From positions 400,960-464,959 of the forward strand of contig JAUYVI010000003.1 in NCBI GenBank assembly GCA_030715195.1: a DNA stretch of 64,000 nucleotides. Direction: 5' to 3'. Position 1 is the stretch's first letter. Every line of letters starts with the position of its first letter. The notes beneath the pieces were generated by a model. It ran no database searches, was not told where the DNA came from, and worked only from the letters and a program-made list of their open reading frames with translations. Of the stretch, positions 57,265 through 64,000 are shown in pieces. The translations under genes and the position numbers were made by a program. Origin of the DNA: Dongia sedimenti (GTDB taxonomy: Bacteria > Pseudomonadota > Alphaproteobacteria > Dongiales > Dongiaceae).

Positions 57265-57365
57265 ATGGGCACAGTTTTTGCTTTGTTCCGCGTCGACACG
57301 CAATTTTAGCGAGCGACAACCGGCCCGAAGACGGGTCGGCGGAACCGGAGAAAGGATCGGGCACC

Positions 57366-58106
57366 ATGCTGACCAGGAAGCAACGCGAGCTGCTGCAGTT
57401 CATTCAGGAGCGGTTGGGCGATTCCGGGATTTCGCCGTCCTTTGACGAAATGAAGGACGCCCTGGGATTGAAATCCAAGTCCGGCGTACACCGCCTGATC
57501 ACCGGCCTCGAAGAGCGCGGCTTCATCCGCCGCCTGCCGCACCGGGCGCGCGCCCTGGAAGTGACCCGCCTGTCCGACGATCAGATGGGCCGCGGCGAGC
57601 AGGCGCGCGGCGGCGCGGCGACGGCGGCCGGCGGCGATGCCGGACGGCGCGGTTTCTCGGCCAATGTCATCCGCGGCGATTTCACGCCGAGCCTGGCCGG
57701 CGCCATGGTGGCCCAGACCACCGAGACGGTGCAGCTTCCGCTCTACGGCAAGATCGCGGCCGGCACCCCGATCGAAGCGCTCCGCGACAGCAGCAATGCG
57801 GTCGATATCCCGGCCAGCATGCTCGGCCGCGGCGAGCATTATGCGCTGACGGTCGACGGCGATTCGATGATCGAGGCCGGCATCCATGACGGCGACACGG
57901 TGCTGATCGAGCGCTGCGAGAATGCCGAGAACGGCACCATCGTGGTGGCGCTGATCGACAACAATGAAGTCACCTTGAAACGTCTCCGCCGCAAGGGCGA
58001 TTCGATCGCCCTCGAGCCCGCCAACCAGGCCCACAAGACCCGCATCTTCGGCCCCGACCGGGTGAAGATCCAAGGCAAGCTGATCGGCTTGATGCGGAAG
58101 TACTGA
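57366..58106 (+). CDS. lexA: SOS repressor LexA
   Basis: A 246-residue repressor. The winged HTH (residues 1-65; [24 protein letters not shown] recognition region) is of the alphaproteobacterial type. A Gly/Ala linker (about 78-100) is longer than in E. coli LexA. The autocleavage site is Ala132-Gly133 in GKIAAGTP; the catalytic pair is Ser167 (GDSM) and Lys205 (VTLKR). RecA filaments trigger self-cleavage and derepression. GGAGAAAGG lies about 10 bases upstream of the ATG. Confidence 0.97.
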   Translation: MLTRKQRELLQFIQERLGDSGISPSFDEMKDALGLKSKSGVHRLITGLEERGFIRRLPHRARALEVTRLSDDQMGRGEQARGGAATAAGGDAGRRGFSANVIRGDFTPSLAGAMVAQTTETVQLPLYGKIAAGTPIEALRDSSNAVDIPASMLGRGEHYALTVDGDSMIEAGIHDGDTVLIERCENAENGTIVVALIDNNEVTLKRLRRKGDSIALEPANQAHKTRIFGPDRVKIQGKLIGLMRKY

Positions 58107-58120
58107 GCGTCGCTCAACTG

Positions 58121-58155
58121 AACGTCATGCCCGGGCTTGACCCGGGCATGACGTT
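58121..58155. repeat. REP-like palindrome downstream of lexA
   Basis: A perfect 15-bp inverted repeat AACGTCATGCCCGGG around the loop CTTGA. It is the same family as the pair at 39635-39699 (shared ATGCCCGGG-CTTGA core). Lying 15 bases after the lexA stop, it probably ends the lexA transcript or shields its 3' end. Confidence 0.87.
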
Positions 58156-58258
58156 GCCATCGGAAGATCCGGTCTGGACCTAGTCCAGCTCCACTCCTTT
58201 CAGCTTCCAGATCGTCAGCCGGATTTCCGGTCACCCACCTTCGCCACGAGCGCCGACA

Positions 58259-58957
58259 TCAGGATCGCAGCTTCTGAGCACCGCGCAATTCAAACATCGT
58301 GAGCACTTCTTCCGGCCGCGCAGCCAGATCGAGGCAGTTGATGTCGATCGTTTTGCATTGCGCGTCCCAGCCGCGCTCCGGCTGGATTTCGATGAATATC
58401 CCCAGTGGGATGCCCTTGGGCGCCCAGATTCGGCAGTTGAAGATGCGGGACCAAGCGATGTTCTCGAGACGCGCGGTGCGGTCGGTGAGGCCGTTTGCCG
58501 AGACGATCATCGGGAAACGGCAGCGTCTCCAATAGATGAAAGAGAACGCGCCGGCCGAGATCACCAGGAGCCAGGGCAGACCAACGATTGACGCATGCAA
58601 TTCCCCCGCCAGGTTGATCGAGACGGCGATTGCGGTCAGCGCCATCGAGATCATCGTCGCGGCGATCGCCACATGCGGGCGACGTGTTATTGTGACCGGG
58701 GCGCCGGACTGCAGCGCCGCCAGGTAGCGGCCGCCCGTCCGGTAGCGCAACACCCGCCAAACAAGACCCCAAGTGAACCCAAGAAATATGACGGCAACCG
58801 CCAGCCAAACGGCTCTTGAGAACCCGGCGGCGGCGTGCGCAACAAACGCGCAGACGAGGGCAACAAGCAGACAAACAACCGGCGCGAGACATCGCAGAGC
58901 AATTCCGGTCCAGGACCGAAAGCGTCGCGTCGATCGCTGATGGACATCGCTCATCAT
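58259..58957 (-). CDS. membrane protein of unknown function with C-terminal PH-like region
   Basis: A 232-residue protein with hydrophobic segments near 22-44, 48-68, 95-115 and 122-140, then a soluble ~90-residue C-terminus (FPMIVSANGLTDRTARLENIAWSRIFNCRI) resembling bacterial PH-like domains of YdbS/STM3941-type membrane proteins. Codon use is less GC-biased than neighbours. It lies between lexA (convergent) and comEC (upstream, same strand). Function unknown; a second Met one codon later is an equal start candidate. Confidence 0.68.
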   Translation of the reverse strand: MMSDVHQRSTRRFRSWTGIALRCLAPVVCLLVALVCAFVAHAAAGFSRAVWLAVAVIFLGFTWGLVWRVLRYRTGGRYLAALQSGAPVTITRRPHVAIAATMISMALTAIAVSINLAGELHASIVGLPWLLVISAGAFSFIYWRRCRFPMIVSANGLTDRTARLENIAWSRIFNCRIWAPKGIPLGIFIEIQPERGWDAQCKTIDINCLDLAARPEEVLTMFELRGAQKLRS

Positions 58958-59055
58958 GCGTTAATCCGGCCGGAGACGGTTGTCACACGGGCTGCCTTCG
59001 ATCTTACGAAGAGCACCGGGCGGCCCGCAACGCCATTGCGGATTTGCCGCGGCGG

Positions 59056-61338
59056 TCAATCTTGATCGGCGATTTCCTCGGCATTCTCAAGATCGTCAAC
59101 CGGATCCTCGATCAAACGCCCCGCGCGGATCCCTTCGCGCATGCGGTCCAGCACCCAGGGCCGGTCACCCAGCGTCGCCCCCACGCTTTGGATGTGAAGC
59201 TTGCCGTCGGCCTCGACGCGCAGCGCATGGGTGCCGCCGCGCCAAAGATCGAACCGATCGATGGCGATGACATCGCCGCACCCCCGCCTGATCGGCACCA
59301 GACTCACGACAACATCGGCCGTGGTGCAATCCTCGCGCAAGGCTTCGGCGGTCTGCGCCAGCGCGATGGTCTTGCCGTTGCGCCGATAGACACAGCCGGC
59401 GCCGTCGCAACCGAAGAACGGTAAGCCCGCATCGTCCGGTGACGGAAACGATGCCGCCTCGATCTGGCCGTTCCGGCGCAGCCAGGTTTCGGCCGCGAGT
59501 TTGCTCGCCCGCAGCGAGCTCAGTTGGTACGCCCCTGCTTCATCCTTGATGGCAAGCAGCTTGGCATCGCCGGCGACCAGCAGGTCCGGCGTCGCCACGA
59601 AGAAGATCGTCGCCAATCCGCCCAGCACCGGCGCCAGCCCAAGCAGCCGCGCCCGGCTCCGCATCAGGCAAAGCACCACCAGGCCCAGCGAGATCGCCAC
59701 CAGCGCCGCGATCGGCATCGCCCGCGTCACCAGGACAGCGTAGGGCCACGCGCTGACGGTGTGCGCGACCCACAGGATACCGTCGCAACCGCGGGCCGCC
59801 AGATGCCAGAACGGCCCGTCGAGACCGAACGGCATCAGCAGCAGCGCCGCCATGCCCATGGGCATCACCCAGAACCCGGTCAACGGCACCGCGATCAGGT
59901 TGGCAACCACGCCGTAAGTGCTGATCCGGTCGAAGTGATACATGGCGAAAGGCGCCGTCATCAACGTGGCGACGACGCTGGTCAGCATCGTGGTCGCGAG
60001 CCAGAAGCCGGCGCTCCGCACAGCGTTGGAAACGCGGCCGAACCAGTCGGTCTCGAGCGCGCGGCCGCCGCGCCAGCGCGTGAGCTGCGGGCGCAGCGCC
60101 TCGAACACCGCGATCAGGCCCAGCACGGCGAAGAACGACATCTGGAAACTGGCGCCGGTCAGCGCTTCCGGCTGCAGCAGCATCACGGCAATGGCCGCCC
60201 AGGCCACCATGCGGAAGGAGAACGGCGAGCGATCGACCAGCACCCCCAGGAAAACGATGGCGATCATGACGAAGGAGCGCTGGGTCGGCACCGTGGCACC
60301 CGCCAGCAGCGCATAGAAGCCCGCCGCCAGGATCGCCGCTGCCGCCGACCATTTCTTGATCGGATAGTGCAGCGCGAGCGGCGGGATCAGCGCGAGGAGT
60401 CCGCGCAGACCGAAGAAGAACAGTCCAGCCGCCAAGCCGATATGCAGGCCGGAGATCGAGAGCAGATGCGCCAGGCCCGAAATGCGCATGGCCTCGGTAT
60501 CGGCCTTGCTGAGCGCCGTCTGGTCGCCGACCGTGAGCGCCCGGGTCATGGCGCCGGCGCTATTCGGCTCGAGTTCGGCAATGCGCTGGCCGATGCGCGC
60601 GCGCAGCCGGTCGATCCAGAGTCTGAACGCGCCCGCCTCGCCCGCCGCGACCACGCGCGCGCTGCCGAGAGCAAAACCGGTGGCGCCCGTTCTTTGGAAA
60701 TACGCCTGGCGCCGAAAATCGAACGCGCCCGGCACCACCGGCGGCGAAGGCGGCTGCAAATGCGCCAGCACATCGATCCGGTCCCCGAGCTTCAGGGTGT
60801 CGGAGCCTTTGAAGATTTTCACCTGCAGGCGCAGCGGCGTGGCCTCGGCAGGCAGTTCCGCGATCGTCACTTCATCCAGCGTGGCCCGGATCGCGTTCGG
60901 GAAGGGCTCGATCCCCGCCAACCGGCCGGTGACATGGGCGAAGCGGATCGGATCCTGGAGCTGGGGCGCCGCAACGGCCCAACTGCGCACCTGCGCCGCG
61001 CTGAAGCCGATCGCCGCCGTCACGAGAGCCGCCGCCACGATCAGCACCAGCGGCGTCCGGCGAAACAGGATGCACAGCACCAGGCCGCCTGCGGTCATGC
61101 TGCCGCCCAACCAGAGTGGCGGTTCGACCGGCAGCGCGAAATAGACCGCGATGCCGAGGCCGAGCGCCACCGCCAGCCAGCCCGGCCAATTCGCCCGCTC
61201 GCCGGCGAGGAAGATCTCCCAGCGGTCTCGGATCGCCCCCCAATCCAACCCGTTGCCCTCCCCGTCTTCAGCCCTTCCAGCATCGCGAATTCGGCGGGCA
61301 GATGCATCAGGCTCGTTCACCGGATGATCTCTCTGCAC
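59056..61338 (-). CDS. comEC: ComEC/Rec2 family DNA-uptake membrane channel
   Basis: A 760-residue polytopic protein. The N-terminal DUF4131 region (about 45-230) includes helices and an OB-like stretch; the competence domain (about 250-560) has SGLAHLLSISGLHIGLAAGL near 285 and multiple helices. The ~170-residue C-terminus (about 590-760) is reduced and I see no metallo-beta-lactamase HxHxDH motif, as is usual in alphaproteobacteria. It would carry one DNA strand across the inner membrane. The start is uncertain: GTG at 61338 or GTG at 61320. Its promoter region is shared with the SOS-type promoter on the other strand. Confidence 0.88.
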   Translation of the reverse strand: MQRDHPVNEPDASARRIRDAGRAEDGEGNGLDWGAIRDRWEIFLAGERANWPGWLAVALGLGIAVYFALPVEPPLWLGGSMTAGGLVLCILFRRTPLVLIVAAALVTAAIGFSAAQVRSWAVAAPQLQDPIRFAHVTGRLAGIEPFPNAIRATLDEVTIAELPAEATPLRLQVKIFKGSDTLKLGDRIDVLAHLQPPSPPVVPGAFDFRRQAYFQRTGATGFALGSARVVAAGEAGAFRLWIDRLRARIGQRIAELEPNSAGAMTRALTVGDQTALSKADTEAMRISGLAHLLSISGLHIGLAAGLFFFGLRGLLALIPPLALHYPIKKWSAAAAILAAGFYALLAGATVPTQRSFVMIAIVFLGVLVDRSPFSFRMVAWAAIAVMLLQPEALTGASFQMSFFAVLGLIAVFEALRPQLTRWRGGRALETDWFGRVSNAVRSAGFWLATTMLTSVVATLMTAPFAMYHFDRISTYGVVANLIAVPLTGFWVMPMGMAALLLMPFGLDGPFWHLAARGCDGILWVAHTVSAWPYAVLVTRAMPIAALVAISLGLVVLCLMRSRARLLGLAPVLGGLATIFFVATPDLLVAGDAKLLAIKDEAGAYQLSSLRASKLAAETWLRRNGQIEAASFPSPDDAGLPFFGCDGAGCVYRRNGKTIALAQTAEALREDCTTADVVVSLVPIRRGCGDVIAIDRFDLWRGGTHALRVEADGKLHIQSVGATLGDRPWVLDRMREGIRAGRLIEDPVDDLENAEEIADQD

Positions 61339-61350
61339 GAGATAATTGTC

Positions 61351-61368
61351 GAATTCAGGCCTGAATTC
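61351..61368. promoter_or_regulatory. perfect 18-bp palindrome upstream of comEC
   Basis: GAATTCAGGCCTGAATTC reads identically on both strands. It lies 13 bases upstream of the comEC GTG, inside its expected leader and just downstream of a minus-strand TATAAA (61382-61377). It could be an operator for a dimeric regulator of comEC. Confidence 0.5.
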
Positions 61369-61391
61369 ATTGGGGTTTTATAGGTTACCCC

Positions 61392-61420
61392 TTGCGCTGG
61401 AACATATCAGGAACTATACT
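61392..61420 (+). promoter_or_regulatory. SOS-type promoter with LexA box, driving the DUF2280-gltX transcript
   Basis: A weak -35 TTGCGC (61392-61397), exactly 17 bases, then a -10 TATACT (61415-61420). The spacer holds GAAC-ATATCAG-GAAC at 61400-61414, the same GAAC-N7-GAAC LexA box as at lexA 4 kb away. Bound LexA would block this promoter and probably also the divergent comEC promoter. Expected transcription start near 61427. Confidence 0.72.
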
Positions 61421-61426
61421 TCTTCT

Positions 61427-61478
61427 CGCAGTGGCTGTGAAGCACAGGCTGCGACCCGCCCTGCGGGTCTTTGGTTTT
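61427..61478 (+). ncRNA. candidate two-hairpin leader or small RNA
   Basis: From the predicted start, the RNA folds into a first hairpin (GCAG 61428-61431 with CTGC 61449-61452; CTGTG 61435-61439 with CACAG 61443-61447) and then the terminator hairpin at 61453-61469 with a T-run. The product would be a ~52-base RNA, or a leader whose termination governs readthrough into the DUF2280 gene 75 bases later. Confidence 0.45.
61453..61478 (+). terminator. intrinsic terminator between the SOS-type promoter and the DUF2280 gene
   Basis: GACCCGC (61453-61459), loop CCT, GCGGGTC (61463-61469), then TTTGGTTTT. A clear Rho-independent terminator on the plus strand. It ends no annotated gene, so it acts on the short leader RNA. 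Confidence 0.7.
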
Positions 61479-61554
61479 CCGGCGCGCCGCGGTGCGCCGT
61501 TCCCATTCAGCGAAATGGAAGCGCAGGCGTGTGTCCTGCGGCTATGGAGCGCGC

Positions 61555-62478
61555 ATGAATCAGCCCCCCGTCAAACTATCGCCGGCCACATACACAACGG
61601 ACCCTGACTCTCTCGAAGATATCCTGAGGCGCAGCTGGGCGCGCAAAGCCGAGCAGGCGCGCTTACAGGTCGCGCAAGCCTCGATCCAAGTGCATCCGGT
61701 GCCCCCTCGGGTTGAGGCAACCCTGCCACCGTGGAACGGACAGAGTGAGGATAAAGAGACGGCGAACTTGCTGAGCGACGAACTGACCGCGTTGTCGATC
61801 TCACCGGCGACATCTTCCGAAGAGCCGGACGTGCTCGAAACTCTGACCGAACACGGACCGGATGCGGAGGCGACGGCCGACCTGGCCGACGCGGTCTCGG
61901 CGCCTTCGTCAGCCACGCCCAACGGCGGTCCAGGGTTTACCCAGGGTTTACAGAATGGAAAATCGAACGGCGCGAAAACGGCCCTGACCGACGAGATAAA
62001 GGAGTTCATCGTCAAAGGCTTGGCCTGCTACGACACCCCCTCCCAAGTGGCCGAGGCGGTAAACCAGATGTTCGGCGTCACGGTCAGCCGCCAGCGGGTT
62101 TACCGCTATGTCCCGGACAACCCGAGGCCGCCGGCCCAACGCTGGCGAGACCTGCACGCGGCGACGCGCCAGGCCTTGCTGCGCGAGCTTGCGGACATCG
62201 GTGTCGCGCATCGGGCAGTCCGCCTCCGGCGGTTGGATCGCCTGGCCAGCCGCTCCGAACGCCACAATGTCATGATGGCGCTCAAATGCCTGGAGATGGC
62301 GGCGAAGGAATGCGGCGGCATGTATGAAAACCGCAGGCGCGTCGCGCCGCAGGTTCCCATGCCGCTTCCGCAGTTTCCGGCGCCCATCCCCGCATTGCCA
62401 ATGCGGGGGTCTGATGTGTTAGACCTTTCTTCCAGCCCCGATAGCATCACGAATTTATCCGGATTTCTGCAATCATGA
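61555..62478 (+). CDS. DUF2280 (phage terminase small subunit-like) protein coupled to gltX
   Basis: A 307-residue protein. Residues 1-140 are a Pro/Ser/Glu-rich, probably disordered extension. Residues about 143-262 match DUF2280: [20 protein letters not shown], an HTH-like [46 protein letters not shown] and [17 protein letters not shown]2280 genes are typical of tailed phages, next to the terminase large subunit, where they act like the DNA-binding small subunit. A Pro-rich tail follows. No other phage gene is near. I chose the ATG at 61555 (GGAGC 6 bases upstream). Its TGA overlaps the gltX ATG (ATGA). LexA-box promoter upstream. Confidence 0.82.
   Translation: MNQPPVKLSPATYTTDPDSLEDILRRSWARKAEQARLQVAQASIQVHPVPPRVEATLPPWNGQSEDKETANLLSDELTALSISPATSSEEPDVLETLTEHGPDAEATADLADAVSAPSSATPNGGPGFTQGLQNGKSNGAKTALTDEIKEFIVKGLACYDTPSQVAEAVNQMFGVTVSRQRVYRYVPDNPRPPAQRWRDLHAATRQALLRELADIGVAHRAVRLRRLDRLASRSERHNVMMALKCLEMAAKECGGMYENRRRVAPQVPMPLPQFPAPIPALPMRGSDVLDLSSSPDSITNLSGFLQS
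62388..62408 (+). promoter_or_regulatory. strong hairpin inside the DUF2280 gene, upstream of gltX
   Basis: CCCCGCATT, loop GCC, AATGCGGGG: a perfect 9-bp stem 66 bases before the gltX start, within coding sequence. It could pause polymerase or ribosomes ahead of gltX. No T-run follows directly. Confidence 0.4.
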
Positions 62479-63857
62479 GTGTCGTCACCCGTTTCGCCCC
62501 CTCGCCGACCGGCTACCTGCATATCGGCGGGGCCCGGACCGCCCTCTTCAACTGGCTCTATGCCCGCCACCACGGCGGCAAGTTCCTGCTCAGGATCGAG
62601 GACACCGACCGGGTGCGTTCGACCGATGCGGCGATCCACGCGATCATCGAGGGGATGAAGTGGCTGGGCCTCGACTGGGACGGCGAGGTCGTTATGCAGT
62701 TCGCCCGCCAGGCGCTCCATGCCGAGGTGGCCAACAAGCTGCTGGCCGAGGGCAAGGCCTATCGCTGCTACTGCTCGGTCGACGAGCTGGAGCAGATGCG
62801 GATGGCCGCCATGGCCGCCGGCAAGCCGGTCCGCTATGACGGCCGCTGGCGCGACCGCGACCCCAAGGAGGCGCCCGAGGGCGTCAAGCCCGTCATCCGC
62901 ATCAAGGCTCCGCAGAGCGGCAAGACCGTGGTCAAGGATGAGGTCCAGGGCGAGGTCGAGGTCGGCAACGAGCAGCTCGACGACATGGTGCTGTTGCGCA
63001 GCGACGGCACGCCCACCTACATGCTCTCGGTCGTGGTCGATGACCACGATATGGGGATCACCCATGTGATCCGCGGCGACGACCATCTGACCAACACCTT
63101 CCGCCAGGTCATGATCTACGACGCGATGGGCTGGGCGCATCCCTCCTTCTCGCATATCCCGCTCATTCACGGCGCCGATGGCGCGAAGCTTTCCAAGCGC
63201 CATGGTGCGCTGGCCGTCGATGCCTATCGCGAGATGGGCTATCTGCCGGAGGCGCTGCGCAACTACCTGCTGCGCCTCGGCTGGTCGCATGGCGATGAAG
63301 AGATCATCTCGACCGAGCAGGCGGTCCAGTGGTTCGACTTGGGCTCGGTCGGCCGGTCGCCGTCCCGCTTCGATTTCACCAAGCTCGACAATCTGAACGG
63401 CCATTACATCCGCGAGGCCGATGATGGCCGGCTCGCGAGCGACGTGGCGGCGCGGCTGGACTGCAAGGATCCGGCGGCGATCGAGCGCCTGCGTCGCGGC
63501 ATGCCGGGATTAAAGGCACGCGCGAAAACCCTGAAAGAGCTGGCCGAGAACGCGACGATCTACGTCACGGCGCGGCCGGTCGCCATCACCGAAAAGGCCG
63601 CCGCCCTGCTGACGCCGGAAGCGAAGGCCCTGCTCGGCAAGCTCGCCCAGGCGCTCGAGCCCGACGCGGCCTGGACCGCGGCCTCCCTCGAGGCCGCGGT
63701 GCGACAGTTTTCCGAGCAGGAAAAGGTGAAGCTCGGCCAGATCGCCCAGCCGTTGCGGGCGGCCCTGACCGGGTCCACCACCTCGCCCGGAATCTTCGAA
63801 GTCATGGAAATCCTTGGCCGATCCGAATGCCTGGGGCGGCTGGCGGACGCGCTGTAA
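62475..63857 (+). CDS. gltX: glutamyl-tRNA synthetase
   Basis: A 460-residue class I aminoacyl-tRNA synthetase. The HIGH-type motif is in [20 protein letters not shown] near 8-20, and the KMSKS-type motif is in [10 protein letters not shown] near 237. C-terminal anticodon-binding domain from about 320. It may be the discriminating or non-discriminating form; alphaproteobacteria usually charge tRNA-Gln via Glu-tRNA-Gln, so it may serve both. The start overlaps the DUF2280 stop. Confidence 0.96.
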   Translation: MSVVTRFAPSPTGYLHIGGARTALFNWLYARHHGGKFLLRIEDTDRVRSTDAAIHAIIEGMKWLGLDWDGEVVMQFARQALHAEVANKLLAEGKAYRCYCSVDELEQMRMAAMAAGKPVRYDGRWRDRDPKEAPEGVKPVIRIKAPQSGKTVVKDEVQGEVEVGNEQLDDMVLLRSDGTPTYMLSVVVDDHDMGITHVIRGDDHLTNTFRQVMIYDAMGWAHPSFSHIPLIHGADGAKLSKRHGALAVDAYREMGYLPEALRNYLLRLGWSHGDEEIISTEQAVQWFDLGSVGRSPSRFDFTKLDNLNGHYIREADDGRLASDVAARLDCKDPAAIERLRRGMPGLKARAKTLKELAENATIYVTARPVAITEKAAALLTPEAKALLGKLAQALEPDAAWTAASLEAAVRQFSEQEKVKLGQIAQPLRAALTGSTTSPGIFEVMEILGRSECLGRLADAL

Positions 63858-63895
63858 AGGAGCTGACGTCGGAGTGCATCGGGGGTGGCTTTTCG

Positions 63896-63907
63896 GACTC
63901 CGGAGTC
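63896..63907. other. 12-bp palindrome after gltX
   Basis: GACTCCGGAGTC, 39 bases after the gltX stop. It could be the core of a terminator (no T-run follows) or an operator for a gene beyond the window. Nothing else is recognisable in 63858-64000. Confidence 0.3.
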
Positions 63908-64000
63908 ATGGACCCTTAACCATCCTTCTGTTAGCGTAAACCCGATTTGCGGCGGTGCAACATCGCCGATCCAGCCCCCAGCCGAAACCCCGCGCCCCAG

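Noticed and set aside
58170..58258. A short minus-strand stretch ending in a protein-like tail (IRLTIWKLKGVELD) after the membrane gene
   Set aside because: It would need a frameshift to join the preceding short frame, and I could not link it to a family; possibly a gene remnant but too short to call.
59524..61383. A 619-codon plus-strand frame opposite comEC
   Set aside because: Arg/His/Gln-rich shadow; comEC has membrane helices and the competence motif.

Overview
This is one stretch of a high-GC chromosome from an alphaproteobacterium, most likely Rhodospirillales-like (inference from gene order and protein signatures; no rRNA is present to confirm it). Supporting signs are the dusB-ntrB-ntrC-ntrY-ntrX block followed by hfq and hflX, a fused ispDF, a pyruvate dehydrogenase E1-beta that carries its own lipoyl domain, LexA with a GAAC-N7-GAAC direct-repeat box, and sites resembling EcfG general-stress promoters. 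I saw no tRNA, rRNA, CRISPR array or intact insertion sequence.

Layout. The window opens on a dif-like XerCD site (1-27), then runs rightward through a HisKA_2 kinase/receiver pair, mazG and an orphan ATP-grasp gene. From 5.3 to 19.1 kb everything is leftward: a membrane CcsA-like gene, dusB-ntrBC-ntrYX, a class IV aminotransferase, a HAD phosphatase, hfq, hflX, a small unknown gene, an inositol-monophosphatase-family gene and a beta-hydroxyacid dehydrogenase. Rightward ispDF-cinA-DUF429 follows, then a secreted cupredoxin and an unusual soluble Cache protein. From 24.3 to 36.0 kb a leftward block holds a DUF6152/DUF6644 pair, ratA, lipA, lpd, pdhC, pdhB, pdhA, ftsB, eno and a YihY membrane protein: lipoate synthesis, the whole PDH complex and enolase side by side. 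After a small secreted Gly/Ser/Asn-rich protein, a GNAT gene and an SRPBCC gene comes another leftward block (glycosyltransferase, VOC protein, kdsA, pyrG, secG, tpiA, MAPEG protein) interrupted by palindromic repeats.

From 43.5 kb: ppiD-trpE, a TPR protein, a VPLPA-CTERM surface protein bracketed by an imperfect 41-bp direct repeat, a PAS_5 protein, a divergent polysaccharide deacetylase and a 654-residue membrane protein that reads as a catalytically dead P-type ATPase. Then trpGDC-moaC-moeA-lexA, a small membrane protein, comEC, and finally a phage-type DUF2280 gene translationally coupled to gltX.

The most interesting region is 61.34-62.5 kb. Between comEC and the DUF2280-gltX pair sit a perfect 18-bp palindrome, a promoter whose spacer holds a GAAC-N7-GAAC LexA box of the same form as the one at lexA itself, and a two-hairpin leader ending in an intrinsic terminator. 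This suggests that a phage-derived DNA-packaging-like gene, and perhaps glutamyl-tRNA synthetase, is under SOS control with attenuation. The second strong candidate is the pseudo-P-type ATPase at 50.96-52.92 kb.
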